Assembly: GCA_029266525.1 (NCBI GenBank)
Contig: JAQSWQ010000039.1
Location: 20,018-84,017 of the forward strand
DNA from: Microvirga sp.
GTDB taxonomy: Bacteria > Pseudomonadota > Alphaproteobacteria > Rhizobiales > Beijerinckiaceae
Direction of reading: 5' to 3'
Length of the DNA stretch: 64,000 nt
The translations under genes and the position numbers were made by a program. Each line of letters starts with the position of its first letter. Positions within the stretch are counted from its first letter, which is position 1. Below the pieces are notes generated by a model. The model had not been told where the DNA came from. It was given only the letters and a program-made list of their open reading frames with translations, and searched no databases. Below, piece after piece: positions 34,032 through 42,801 of this stretch.

Positions 34032-34694
34032 ATGGTTGCGGGATGGAAGGTCTTTTCGGTCGTGCTCGTGCTCGGCCTGGGCACCGACGAGGGTGCCCTC
34101 GCGCAAACTGCGCCGGCCCAGGCTCCCGCCGCGCCAAGCCAGCCCGCACCGGCGAGCCCGGCCCAGCCCGCGCCTCCCCCCTCTGCAAGCTCCGCGCGCC
34201 CGGTTCTCGTTCCCGGTGCAGGCGACACCGATGTTGCGGAGGTGACGCTCCCGGGCAAACCCGCCGCGATCATCTCGGGCACCAGCAAGAGCGAGGAAGG
34301 CTTCACCACCATCCGCGAGGCCTTCCGGAAGCTCGAGGAGGAGCTCGGTAAGGCCGGCATCGCGCCGGCCGGCCGCCCGCTCGCGATCTTTCAGCAGTTC
34401 AACCCGGACGGCAGCTTCCAATACGACGCGCTGATCCCGATCGCGCGGCCGCCGGACGGCAAGACGCTCCTGACGAACGAGATCCGCTTCGGTATGACGC
34501 CGGCCGGCAAGGCGCTGCGCTTCACGCACAAGAACGCCTACGATGAGGTCGAGTCGACCTACGACATGATCGAGATCTACCTCGAGGCCAAGGGCATCGC
34601 GGTGCAGGACCCGATCATCGAGGAGTTCGTGAACGATCCGAAGGACGCCTCCGACGCCGAGCTCGAGCTGAACATCTTCGTGCAGCCGAAGTGA
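34032..34694 (+). CDS. Exported GyrI-like / effector-binding-domain protein
   Basis: 220 aa. A signal peptide (cut near ALAQ, residues 22-25) is followed by a Pro/Ala-rich linker (about 26-60) and then a domain of about 140 residues. That domain contains [40 protein letters not shown] and [17 protein letters not shown]. This resembles the GyrI/AraC effector-binding fold (small-molecule or protein binding), here without DNA-binding domain and apparently exported. An in-frame ATG at 33984 would lengthen the signal region; the shorter start gives a more typical peptide. Divergent from dapF. Confidence 0.7.
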   Translation: MVAGWKVFSVVLVLGLGTDEGALAQTAPAQAPAAPSQPAPASPAQPAPPPSASSARPVLVPGAGDTDVAEVTLPGKPAAIISGTSKSEEGFTTIREAFRKLEEELGKAGIAPAGRPLAIFQQFNPDGSFQYDALIPIARPPDGKTLLTNEIRFGMTPAGKALRFTHKNAYDEVESTYDMIEIYLEAKGIAVQDPIIEEFVNDPKDASDAELELNIFVQPK

Positions 34695-34814
34695 CGCCTG
34701 CTTTGCCGCGCCGTTCACGGGCGGCGGCATCGGCACCGCCTCCGGCCGGCCCGACAATAGACTCTGCCCCGACCCGAGGTGTCGCGCCGGTGCTCCATCG
34801 GTAGGGATAGCCGG

Positions 34815-35891
34815 TCAAGCCCGGCCGTGACGAGCGGGAGCCCACACCTCGCCCGGTCGCATCGCCCTGAATCGCTCGGCCGGCACGCCCTGCGCCTGCA
34901 GCGCGGCGGCGAGCGCCTCGATCGGTCGCTCGATGCCTTCGTCGGTCAGGCGGAAGGTGCCCCAGTGGTGGCCCAAGGCCTGCTCGGCGCCGAGATCCTG
35001 CATTGCGCGGACCGCCTCCTCGGGATTCATGTGCTGGGGCCGCATGAACCAGCGCGGCTCGTAGGCGCCGATCGGGAGCGTCGCCAGGCGCATCCGGCCG
35101 AAGCGCTCGCGCACCGCGCGGAAGACAGCGCCGTCGCCATAGCCGGTGTCGCCCACGTGATGGATTTGGCCCGAGGGGGTCGCGAGGACATAGGCGCCCC
35201 AGAGGGCCATGCGGCGGTCGTTCAGGCCCCGGGCCGACCAGTGCAGCGCCGGCACGAGATGGGCCGTGACGCTGCCGCTGAGCGCGAAGGCGGCGCCCCA
35301 GTCGCCGGTCTCGACAGGAATAGCATCGTCATAGGCGCGGATGATCGCGTCGTTGCCGAGCGGCGCGAGGATGCGCGGCCGGTGCGCGTGCCAGAGCCGC
35401 GCTACTGTCGGCAGGTCGAGATGATCGTAGTGATTGTGGGTAATGAGCACCGCGTCGATCGGCGGGAGATCCTCGAAGGCGATGCCTGGGGGGTTCACGC
35501 GCCGTGGTCCGGCGAAGGAGACGGGGCTCGCGCGTTCGGACCAGTGCGGGTCGACCAGGACGTTCACGCCGGCGGTCTGGATCAGGAGGCTGGCATGGCC
35601 GACGAGCGTGACGCGCAGGCCGTCGACCCGTGCCGGCGGCCGGTCGTGAAAGGGGCTCGGATAGCTCCCGGGCCAATCCTCGCGCCCGCCGCCCAACTGC
35701 CAGCGCAGGAACTCGGCAAACCCGCGATCCTTCGATCCGTCGAGGTTCGAGAAGCGGACGCCGTCGAAATGGTCGCTCGGCGGGCCCTGGTAGTAGCGGT
35801 TGCGGCTGCGCGCGGCGGTGACGTAGCCGGCGCCCGTGACGGCGGCGAGGCCGGGCAGGCCGATGAGCTTCAGCAGCCTGCGGCGATTCAT
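34815..35891 (-). CDS. Metallo-beta-lactamase-fold hydrolase, NAPE-PLD/UlaG-like, with Tat-type leader
   Basis: 358 aa. The N-terminus NRRRLLKLIGLPGLAAVTGAG is a twin-arginine-like signal, suggesting export of a folded metalloprotein. The hydrolase domain has the metal motif THNHYDHLD, with GDTGYGDGAV and HHWGTFRL as later ligands. The WSERASPVSFAGPRR stretch is shared with NAPE-hydrolysing phospholipase D and UlaG/RomA relatives. The substrate (phosphodiester or lactone) is unknown. Divergent from yciB. Confidence 0.85.
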   Translation of the reverse strand: MNRRRLLKLIGLPGLAAVTGAGYVTAARSRNRYYQGPPSDHFDGVRFSNLDGSKDRGFAEFLRWQLGGGREDWPGSYPSPFHDRPPARVDGLRVTLVGHASLLIQTAGVNVLVDPHWSERASPVSFAGPRRVNPPGIAFEDLPPIDAVLITHNHYDHLDLPTVARLWHAHRPRILAPLGNDAIIRAYDDAIPVETGDWGAAFALSGSVTAHLVPALHWSARGLNDRRMALWGAYVLATPSGQIHHVGDTGYGDGAVFRAVRERFGRMRLATLPIGAYEPRWFMRPQHMNPEEAVRAMQDLGAEQALGHHWGTFRLTDEGIERPIEALAAALQAQGVPAERFRAMRPGEVWAPARHGRA

Positions 35892-36008
35892 GCCGCCAAG
35901 ATGGCGCGGCGCAGCCGCGGATCAAGCGGCGCCGCAACAATGTTCTTGATGTTGATGGACGTGTCTGGGGCCCGACGGTAAAGAACCAGCCCGAGGCTTC
36001 TGTAAATC

Positions 36009-36602
36009 ATGCTCTCCGATCAGGTCGAGACCGTTCCGCCCGCCCGGGCGCTCAACCCGTTCCTCAAGCTTGCCCTCGAGCTCGGGCCGCTCGTCATCTT
36101 CTTCCTCGCGAACCAGCGCGCCGGGATCTTCACGGCGACCGGCCTTTTCATCGTGGCCACGGTGATCGCGCTCGGCGCCCACTACGGACTCGTGCGGAAG
36201 CTCCCGATCATGCCGCTGGTCTCCGGCGTGGTGGTTGTCGCGTTCGGGGGGCTGACGCTCGCGCTGCAGGACGAGCTTTTCATCAAGCTCAAGCCGACCA
36301 TCGTGAACACGCTGTTCGGGCTCGTGCTGCTCGGGGGCCTCTATTTTCGCAAGCCGCTCCTCGCGATCGTGCTCGATTCGATGTTCGACCTTACGGAGGA
36401 GGGCTGGCGCAAGCTGACCTTGCGCTGGGCGCTGTTCTTCTTCGTGCTTGCAGCGCTGAACGAGATCGTCTGGCGCACGCAGACAACCGACTTCTGGGTC
36501 AGCTTCAAGGTCTTCGGCATCATGCCGCTGACCATCGCCTTCGCGCTCGCTCAGACGCCGCTCTTGATGCGCCATGAGGTCAAGAAGGCGGGCGGGAGCT
36601 AA
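36009..36602 (+). CDS. yciB: Inner-membrane septation protein A (YciB/IspZ family)
   Basis: 197 aa with five or six membrane helices (for example [32 protein letters not shown]) and the conserved [19 protein letters not shown]. YciB/IspZ affects septation and envelope integrity in several bacteria. It often sits near the ftsY block in alphaproteobacteria; here two unrelated genes separate it from that block. Confidence 0.9.
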   Translation: MLSDQVETVPPARALNPFLKLALELGPLVIFFLANQRAGIFTATGLFIVATVIALGAHYGLVRKLPIMPLVSGVVVVAFGGLTLALQDELFIKLKPTIVNTLFGLVLLGGLYFRKPLLAIVLDSMFDLTEEGWRKLTLRWALFFFVLAALNEIVWRTQTTDFWVSFKVFGIMPLTIAFALAQTPLLMRHEVKKAGGS

Positions 36603-36683
36603 GCCGGGCGCGATGTCCCGCGCGCTCCCTGGCGCAAGCGCGCGCGGCGCTGTAGAGGAGCGCCCGCAACCAAGGTTCCAGCC

Positions 36684-37382
36684 ATGCCCTCCGTCATCAC
36701 CGAACCGCAGCGCCCCGCCATACCGGTCGCGGGCACGAACGACGCGTTCCCGGTCCGCCGCGTCTATTGCGTCGGCCGCAACTACGCGGCCCACGCCCGC
36801 GAGATGGGCGGCGATCCGAGCCGCGAGCCGCCGTTCTTCTTCATGAAGCCCGCCGACACCGTGCATGTCGTGCCGGAAGGGATGACCGCGGAGCACGCCT
36901 ACCCATCGCAGACCAGCGACTATCATTTTGAGATCGAGCTCGTCGCCTTCCTCGCGAAAGGCGGCAAGAACATCCCGGTGGAGAGGGCGCTCGACTGCGT
37001 GTACGGCTATGCGGTCGGGCTCGACATGACCCGGCGCGACCTGCAGCAGCAGGCAAAGGACCTGCGCCGCCCCTGGGAACTCGGCAAGGGGGCCGATCAT
37101 TCGGGCCCGGTCGGGCCGGTCCATCCCGTCGTTAAGGTTGGCCATCCTGCGAAGGGCACGATCTCGCTTACGGTCGACGGGCAGGTGAAGCAGAAGGCCG
37201 ATCTCTCGGACATGATCTGGTCGGTCGCCGAGCAGGTCTCCTATCTCTCGACCTTTTTCGAGCTGAAGCCCGGCGACGTGATCTTTGCCGGCACCCCCGA
37301 AGGCGTCGGCAAGGTCGAGCGCGGGCAGACGATGGTCGGCGCGATCGAGGGGCTTGGCGAGATCAAGCTGAGGGTGGTGTAG
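36684..37382 (+). CDS. Fumarylacetoacetate hydrolase-family protein
   Basis: 232 aa, the compact FAH fold. The start motif VYCVGRNYAAHAREMG, metal ligands in YHFEIELV (Glu pair) and the Asp in GLDMTRRD, and the C-terminal FAGTPEGVGKVERG are typical. Members hydrolyse C-C bonds in beta-diketo acids: fumarylpyruvate, fumarylacetoacetate, acylpyruvates, or 2,4-diketo-3-deoxy sugar acids. With the SDR and dehydratase elsewhere in the window, the last is possible but unproven. Confidence 0.88.
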   Translation: MPSVITEPQRPAIPVAGTNDAFPVRRVYCVGRNYAAHAREMGGDPSREPPFFFMKPADTVHVVPEGMTAEHAYPSQTSDYHFEIELVAFLAKGGKNIPVERALDCVYGYAVGLDMTRRDLQQQAKDLRRPWELGKGADHSGPVGPVHPVVKVGHPAKGTISLTVDGQVKQKADLSDMIWSVAEQVSYLSTFFELKPGDVIFAGTPEGVGKVERGQTMVGAIEGLGEIKLRVV

Positions 37383-37443
37383 CCGCTTCTGCCATCCCGT
37401 GGCGGATCGCGGTCCTGCCACCCGCCGCGGCCCCACTTCCGCC

Positions 37444-37469
37444 TCAAACGAACGTTTGAATTTCAAACG
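37444..37469. promoter_or_regulatory. Three alternating TCAAACG half-sites (candidate TetR operator)
   Basis: Half-sites tcaaacg (37444-37450), cgtttga (37453-37459) and ttcaaacg (37462-37469) alternate in orientation. The last two form a perfect 8-bp-arm palindrome around one T; the first two form another around AA. The cluster lies 18 nt upstream of a membrane-protein gene that is co-translated with a TetR regulator, the normal place for that regulator to act. Confidence 0.65.
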
Positions 37470-37487
37470 ACGGGATGGGGGCTGCGC

Positions 37488-38075
37488 ATGCGCGAGATCA
37501 CAATCTCAGGCAAGAACGAGATCGTGGCGAGCGGTGGCCGAGCGCTTGACGCACTGCCGTCGAGACGCCTCGGCGCCGTGGTCATGCCCCTGGTGGCCGC
37601 TGCCGCGGTGGCGGTGACGTTGGCCAACGGCATCGGAACCTCGCCCGGGCCCGTAGCCTCGATCGTGAATCCCCCGAAACTCGACGCGCGCAGCGGCAAG
37701 ATCATCGACCGGGCCGCCGCAGCCGAGACGCCGATCTATGCCTCCGCGACGTTGCTGTTCGGGCGCTTCCTCGACACCTCGCTCGGTCCCTCTGCGATCC
37801 TCGGAGCGGTCGAGGCGCCGGCCGAAACCATCGCGGTTGTGGTCGGGACTCCACTGCCGGTCGCGCGCAGGCTCGCGAAAGCTCCGCCCCTCCCTCCGAT
37901 CCGGCCCGCGTCGCTCGGCGATTCGCTCCCCGTCGCGGTCGCGAGCGCCGCGCCGGCGAAGGAAGCCTCGCGCATGCTGGGTTTCATCCCCGAGGACCTC
38001 CTCGGCACTCCGCGCCGGGCGCTCAAATCCGTTGCCTCGCTCGGCGAATCGCTCCTCGATCGCGTCATCCCTTGA
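37488..38075 (+). CDS. Single-pass membrane protein, hypothetical, coupled to a TetR gene
   Basis: 195 aa. One hydrophobic segment at about 28-48 (LGAVVMPLVAAAAVAVTLANG), then a mostly Pro/Ala-rich part with no recognised domain, ending in a short helix (LKSVASLGESLLDRVIP). A GGGGG stretch lies nearby upstream. The TGA stop overlaps a TTG start of the TetR gene, so both are expressed together. The candidate operator is directly upstream. Function unknown. Confidence 0.65.
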   Translation: MREITISGKNEIVASGGRALDALPSRRLGAVVMPLVAAAAVAVTLANGIGTSPGPVASIVNPPKLDARSGKIIDRAAAAETPIYASATLLFGRFLDTSLGPSAILGAVEAPAETIAVVVGTPLPVARRLAKAPPLPPIRPASLGDSLPVAVASAAPAKEASRMLGFIPEDLLGTPRRALKSVASLGESLLDRVIP

Positions 38076-38749
38076 GCGGCACCGCGGGCGGCGCGCCGGC
38101 CCGGGCGCGCCTCTCACGCCCGGCGGAGATCACGCGCCGCGGCCTCGTCGACGCGGCAACCGCGGTCTTCGCCCAGCACGGCTTCTCGGGCGGCTCGGTC
38201 CGGCTCATCACCACGAAGGCGAAGGCAAACCAAGCCGCCATCACCTATCATTTCGGCGGCAAGGAAGGGCTGTACCGCGAGGTGCTGATCGCCGCCCGCG
38301 ACGCCTTCGAGAAGATGGGCCTTCTGGATGAAGAGGGTGCGCGCACGCTGCCGCGCGAGGAGGCCCTGCGGCTGTTCCTGCGGCAATATCTCCTGCCGCT
38401 GGTCAAGCGGAACCAGTTCAGCCGCTATCTGCGCATCTTCGCCTGGGAAACGCTGAGCCCGACCGCGGTTGCGCTGAAGCTGTCTGCCGAACGGCCCTTC
38501 CCGATGGTGGTGCTCTCGAGCCGCATCGTCGAGCGCTTTCTGCCGGCAGGCACGTCGCGGCGCGACGGGCTCGTCGCAACGCTGTGGCTTGCGAACCAGC
38601 CGATGACCTTCGTCCGGAACGCCGAGTTGCTCAGCCGCGAGCCGTTCAATCTGAGCTTCGACGCCGCCTCCGTCGACGAGCTCGTAGAGACGCTGGCGGG
38701 ACTTTGCCTGGGCGGGCTCGGCGGGAGTGGCCCGGTTCGGCACGGTTGA
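38072..38749 (+). CDS. TetR/AcrR-family transcriptional regulator
   Basis: 225 aa. A helix-turn-helix N-terminus (TRRGLVDAATAVFAQHGFSGGSVRLIT, then NQAAITYHFGGKEGLYREV) and a helical C-terminal domain similar to the CerR/DUF1956 group. The start is a TTG that overlaps the upstream stop (TTGA); no ATG or GTG occurs in frame near it. It probably represses its own two-gene unit through the alternating half-sites at 37444-37469. Confidence 0.87.
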   Translation: MSGTAGGAPARARLSRPAEITRRGLVDAATAVFAQHGFSGGSVRLITTKAKANQAAITYHFGGKEGLYREVLIAARDAFEKMGLLDEEGARTLPREEALRLFLRQYLLPLVKRNQFSRYLRIFAWETLSPTAVALKLSAERPFPMVVLSSRIVERFLPAGTSRRDGLVATLWLANQPMTFVRNAELLSREPFNLSFDAASVDELVETLAGLCLGGLGGSGPVRHG

Positions 38750-38793
38750 TAAGCTGCTTCGCGAATGCACACAGCGGCTTTGAGGATGTCGAT

Positions 38794-39849
38794 ATGAAGG
38801 GGGTGGTTCTCGCGGGCGACCGGAAGGTCGAGATCCTCGATTTCCCCGATCCGGCGCCGGGACCGGGCGAGGTGGTGCTTGAGATCAGGGCCTCGGGCAT
38901 GTGCGGCAGCGATCTCAAGTTCTACCGCGCCGCGGGCGGAGCGGCCTCGCTCGGCTTCAAGATGAGCGACGGGCCGGTGATCGCCGGCCATGAGCCCTGC
39001 GGCGTCGTGGTCGCGGTCGGCGCAGGCGTGCCCGAGCGAGAGGCCCGGATCGGCATGCGCGTCATGCAGCATCACTACCGCGGCTGCGGGGTCTGCCCGC
39101 ACTGCGCGACCGGCTGGATGCAGCTGTGCGTCGAGGGGGTCGCCGAGGTGTACGGCGCGACCGCCCATGGAGCGCATGCGCGTTACATGAAATGTCCGGC
39201 GCGCACTTTGGTTCCGCTGCCGGACGAGCTCTCCTTCGAAACCGGGGCTGCGATCTCCTGCGGCACCGGCACCGCCTGGGCGGCCCTGCACCGTCTGGGG
39301 CTCCAGGGGGACCACACCATTGCGATCTTCGGCCAGGGCCCGGTCGGGCTAGCTGCGACGCAACTCGCAAGCGCCATGGGCGCGCGCGTGATCGCGCTCG
39401 ACGTGAGCTCGGAGCGCCTCGCCCGGGCGCGCGAGTTCGGGGCGGATGCGACGATCGATCCGAAGGCGACGGAGAACGTGGTCCAGGCGATCCGCGACGC
39501 CACTCGCGGGCTCGGCGCGCATCTGTCCCTCGACGCTTCGTCCTCGCCGCTCGCGCGGGCGCAGGCGGTGCGCTGCGTCCGGACCTGGGGCAAGGCCTGC
39601 TTCGTTGGCGAGGGCGACACGGTGACGCTCGAGGTCAGCACGGATCTCCTGCGGCGGCAGGTAACGCTGATCGGGTCCTGGACCTTCTCGACGATCGGGC
39701 AGGGCGAGTGTGCGCGCTTCGTCGCCGACCGCGGCATCGCGGTCGATCGTATCTTCACGCATCGCTGGCGGCTTGACGAGGCCGAGGAGGCCTACCGTCT
39801 CTTCGACAGCCAGACCACCGGCAAAGGGGTGATAACCCCGTCCGCGTGA
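38794..39849 (+). CDS. Zinc-dependent medium-chain alcohol dehydrogenase
   Basis: 351 aa. The catalytic zinc ligands appear in SGMCGSDL and AGHEPCG, the structural zinc cysteines in CGVCPHCATGWMQLC, and the NAD(P) motif in FGQGPVGLAATQ. Members oxidise sorbitol, threonine, aldonates or other polyols. Which one is used here is not evident. It starts 44 bases after the TetR gene, so it may be part of the same transcript, but no coupling is seen. Confidence 0.88.
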   Translation: MKGVVLAGDRKVEILDFPDPAPGPGEVVLEIRASGMCGSDLKFYRAAGGAASLGFKMSDGPVIAGHEPCGVVVAVGAGVPEREARIGMRVMQHHYRGCGVCPHCATGWMQLCVEGVAEVYGATAHGAHARYMKCPARTLVPLPDELSFETGAAISCGTGTAWAALHRLGLQGDHTIAIFGQGPVGLAATQLASAMGARVIALDVSSERLARAREFGADATIDPKATENVVQAIRDATRGLGAHLSLDASSSPLARAQAVRCVRTWGKACFVGEGDTVTLEVSTDLLRRQVTLIGSWTFSTIGQGECARFVADRGIAVDRIFTHRWRLDEAEEAYRLFDSQTTGKGVITPSA

Positions 39850-39857
39850 CCGGGCGC

Positions 39858-40175
39858 TCAGCGGCAGGGATATGTCGCGAGCAGGTAATTGCCGACGACA
39901 AGTCCTGCCGCGATGTTCGCCTCGAGGCGATTCTTCTCGATGTGGGCGGCGAAGCCCGCGACCACCGTCGGCAGCGGTGCGTTCGGCGGGATGCAGATGG
40001 TCGGACGCCCGAGCGCCTGGTTGCGGCCCTCGGCATAGCCTTGGAGGTAGAAGGCGCAACTCGCAGCCTGTGCCTGGGAGGAGCACATGCTCGCGAGCGC
40101 GCCGGCGGTGAAGCCCTGGGCCGACGCCGAGCCGGCAGCGAGAAGGGCAAGAAGGGTGAGAACCGTGCGAAGCAT
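39858..40175 (-). CDS. Exported Rap1a/Tai-like family protein
   Basis: 105 aa with a signal peptide (cut near ASAQ, about residue 20) and a mature domain with four spaced cysteines (ASMCSSQ, ASCAFYLQGYAEGR, TICIPP, ATYPCR). The pattern matches the Rap1a/Tai family, small periplasmic proteins first known as immunity proteins to type VI secreted effectors. No effector or T6SS gene is nearby, so an immunity role here is doubtful. The frame is open upstream but the signal peptide fixes the start. Confidence 0.7.
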   Translation of the reverse strand: MLRTVLTLLALLAAGSASAQGFTAGALASMCSSQAQAASCAFYLQGYAEGRNQALGRPTICIPPNAPLPTVVAGFAAHIEKNRLEANIAAGLVVGNYLLATYPCR

Positions 40176-40305
40176 GGGCCGCAAACTAGCCGGGACGCGC
40201 AGCTTTCGCAAAGTCCGCGGCCATGGCGGCTCGATTGACGCTCGGCGCGTTCGGGAACAAGGTCGGCTCCGACCATAGGTGAGTTGCGCAACGGCAGGAG
40301 GGCGC

Positions 40306-40806
40306 ATGAGGCTGTTGATTGCGATCGCCGCGGGCGTCCTTTTCGCGATCTCGGGCGCGTCGGCCAAGACCAGCGTCGCCGGCTGGACGATCGGACTGGA
40401 CGACAACCGCGATTGCCAGGCCACCTACAGCTACAAGGATGCCGATGATGACGACGCCGAAAACACCGTCGTGATCAGCCTCGTCGAGGAGAAGGGGCGC
40501 AAGGTCCCCGACGTCTACATCATTCTCGCCTACGAGAAATGGGATTGGGAGAAGGGCGAGCAGACGAAGACCGACGTGCTCGTCGACAAGAAGCTCTATG
40601 CGAGCGGCCATGGCTGGATCTCGCCCTCGAAGAACCTCCTGATCTCGAAGTTCGAGAACCAGCTCGACCGCTTCGTCCGCGCCTTCGCCGAGGGCAAGAC
40701 CCTGACCATCCGCTTCGCCGACGACGGCGAGGAGGCCGCGTTCAACATCCCCAATGTCGGCCAGGCATTGGGGGCGGTGCAGTACTGCCAGGCGAACAAG
40801 AAGTAG
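40306..40806 (+). CDS. Exported hypothetical protein
   Basis: 166 aa with a strong ribosome-binding site (GGAGG five bases before the ATG) and a signal peptide (cut near SASAK, about residue 20). The mature part is acidic and beta-rich (WTIGLDDNRDCQATYSYK, ENTVVISLVEEKG, LTIRFADDGEEAAFN) with two cysteines, a probable disulfide. No known family. Convergent with the DUF1003 gene. Confidence 0.7.
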   Translation: MRLLIAIAAGVLFAISGASAKTSVAGWTIGLDDNRDCQATYSYKDADDDDAENTVVISLVEEKGRKVPDVYIILAYEKWDWEKGEQTKTDVLVDKKLYASGHGWISPSKNLLISKFENQLDRFVRAFAEGKTLTIRFADDGEEAAFNIPNVGQALGAVQYCQANKK

Positions 40807-40861
40807 CCGCCCGGAGACAATGGCTGCGCACGCCTCGCCGGGCATCCCGGGACGCGGTATC

Positions 40862-41416
40862 CTAACTGCGCCGAGCCTCGATCTCGTCGAGCACGGCCTC
40901 GGGCGCGACGTCCTGCTTGATCTCATGCAGCTCGTGATCGACATCGCTCTCGACCTTGAGGCGCTCGGCGATGGCCTGGACGAGGCTGACCAACCGCGTG
41001 ACCTCGTGCTCGGCGAGCAGGCTGATCTGAAGGTCGAGATCGGCGCGCTTGTCGGCCGCGGCCTGCATGCGGTTCTGGCTGATCAGCACGAAGGTCGAGA
41101 GGAAGATCGCCTCGACAGAGGCGATCATCGCGAGCACCACGAAGCTCTCGTCCCACTTCGGCACCCCCGGCACCCAGCCGAGATTGGCGACGATCCAGAA
41201 GCCGAACATCGCAAGGTGGATGTAGACGAAGCGCATGCTGCCGGTGAAGCGCGTGATCGCCTCGGCGATGCGCTCCTCGCCGCTCGCCTCGGCTTCGTCC
41301 TTCTTGCGGCGCTCGTGCAAGGCTCGAATATTGCGCTCGAGGACCGGCGCAAGGCCGCTTGCCGCGGGCGAAGGATAGGTCGGTGCCGGCTCTTCGCGCG
41401 GCGGCTGCCCGTGCAT
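40862..41416 (-). CDS. DUF1003-family membrane protein
   Basis: 184 aa. A charged N-terminal third is followed by two membrane helices (about 68-86 and 95-115, MRFVYIHLAMFGFWIVANL and FVVLAMIASVEAIFLSTFVLI) and a C-terminal helical coil (ISQNRMQAAADKRADLD). This is the DUF1003 pattern. Function is unknown; some relatives are linked to cyclic nucleotides or stress. Confidence 0.82.
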   Translation of the reverse strand: MHGQPPREEPAPTYPSPAASGLAPVLERNIRALHERRKKDEAEASGEERIAEAITRFTGSMRFVYIHLAMFGFWIVANLGWVPGVPKWDESFVVLAMIASVEAIFLSTFVLISQNRMQAAADKRADLDLQISLLAEHEVTRLVSLVQAIAERLKVESDVDHELHEIKQDVAPEAVLDEIEARRS

Positions 41417-41502
41417 GCGGGGCTCCGTCTGGGGCGGTGCTGCCGAGTGGGAACATCCAGCGCTACGTGCGGTTCCCGCCCCCGGTCACCTCGGAGCAGC
41501 GC

Positions 41503-42678
41503 CTATTCCCCCGGCGCCGGCACCGCATTCCACAGCTCGGGCCTGAGCTCCTCCGGCCGGTTCGGGAAGAAGAGCGCGCAGGCGAGCGTCACGAGCGCAA
41601 AGCCCGCGAGCACGACGATCGAAGCCGTCAAGCTGCCGGTGCGCTCGTGCAGGAAGCCCACGAGCGGCGCCGCCGCGGCCGCGCCGAGAAAGCCCACGAA
41701 GAAGCGCACCGAGTACATCTTGGCTCTCAGGCCGGGCGAGATGTAGCGCGCCGTCATGGTCTCGTTGACCGTGACCTGACCGAAGATCGTCGCCGCGACG
41801 ATGCCGGCGAGCGGCAGCACCATCCAGCCCTTGGCGACGGAAAGCAGGATCATGGCCGGCGCGAGAACCAGAGCCAGCGGCAGGAAAATGCGCTTCAGCG
41901 TGCTGCGGTCGAGGAGGCGGCCGACCGTGAACTGGGTCGCCGCCCCGCACAGCGTCACCGCGAAAGCGAGCGCGCCGACGATCGGCAGAAGCTGCGGGTC
42001 GTCGGCGAGCCGCTCCTGCATCAGCTTCGGTATGAGGATCGTGTAGGCGTTGAAGACGAGCCCCGACACGATTGCGATCAGCAGCAGCACGATCACGGCC
42101 CGCCGCACGAGCGGCGCCGGGATCTCGGGGAAAGGCCGTGCCGCGGCCCGCGCGGCGCCGTCGTGCGGCGGCTCGCGCATCCAGGCGATGCCGAGGCCAA
42201 AGCAGATCGCGCCGGGGACGAGGAAGGCGGCGCGCCAGCCGAATTGCTGGGCGAGGAACGCCGTCACCACGGGCGCGAGCGCGACGCCGAAATTGCCGAA
42301 CACGCCGTTGATGCCGATCGCGCGCCCGACCCGGTCTCCCGCGGCCTCGACCAGCATCGCCGTGCCGATCGGGTGGTAGATCGCGGCGAAGAGCCCCGCC
42401 GCGGCCAGCGCCAGAGCCAGCGCGAGCGGCGTCGAGACAAAGGCCGCGGCAGCGAGCGCGAGCCCCGTGCCGAAGAAGAACGCCGCCATCAGGGCGTTGC
42501 GCCCGAAGCGTGCCGCGAGCCAACCCTGCGGCAGCGAGCCGACGCCGTAGAGCACGAACATCTCGCCATCCGGCCGCGCCATCGCGAGCACCGCGGTCGG
42601 CAGGATCAGGAGCGAGTAGTGGGTCAGGAGATGAGCCGCGTTGATGAGAACGATCTCGCGGCGGGCGGAACTGGCCAT
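41503..42678 (-). CDS. Major facilitator superfamily transporter
   Basis: 391 aa with twelve hydrophobic segments. The loop between helices 2 and 3 is VGSLPQGWLAARFGRNAL, typical of MFS proteins, and a second repeat begins at about residue 200. The most probable role is drug or small-molecule export. It is divergent from a MATE exporter with 123 bp between. The start is the ATG before ASSARREIVLIN; a longer upstream frame is not credible. Confidence 0.88.
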   Translation of the reverse strand: MASSARREIVLINAAHLLTHYSLLILPTAVLAMARPDGEMFVLYGVGSLPQGWLAARFGRNALMAAFFFGTGLALAAAAFVSTPLALALALAAAGLFAAIYHPIGTAMLVEAAGDRVGRAIGINGVFGNFGVALAPVVTAFLAQQFGWRAAFLVPGAICFGLGIAWMREPPHDGAARAAARPFPEIPAPLVRRAVIVLLLIAIVSGLVFNAYTILIPKLMQERLADDPQLLPIVGALAFAVTLCGAATQFTVGRLLDRSTLKRIFLPLALVLAPAMILLSVAKGWMVLPLAGIVAATIFGQVTVNETMTARYISPGLRAKMYSVRFFVGFLGAAAAAPLVGFLHERTGSLTASIVVLAGFALVTLACALFFPNRPEELRPELWNAVPAPGE

Positions 42679-42801
42679 CGCTTCGGCAAATCCAGGGAAC
42701 CGGTCCGCATGCTTAGATGATCGTCCGCGCGATGTCGAAGCATGCGCGGCTTGCCTGCTGCGGATGGCCCGCAACGCCCGGGCCGTTTACAAGGGCGCGC
42801 C

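Noticed and set aside
33905..34360. Upstream extension of the dapF frame
   Set aside because: It overlaps the divergent exported protein gene and is low complexity. DapF proteins start near [17 protein letters not shown].
36620..36643. Hairpin GCGCGCT/AGCGCGC after yciB
   Set aside because: The 7-bp stem with a 10-nt loop and no T-tract is not distinctive enough to call a terminator.
39858..40175. Reading the Rap1a/Tai-like gene as evidence of a type VI secretion system
   Set aside because: No T6SS or effector gene is in the window. The family is widespread and many members have no known effector.
40838..40850. CCGGG-CAT-CCCGG hairpin between convergent genes
   Set aside because: A 5-bp stem with no T-tract is weak and common in DNA this rich in GC.
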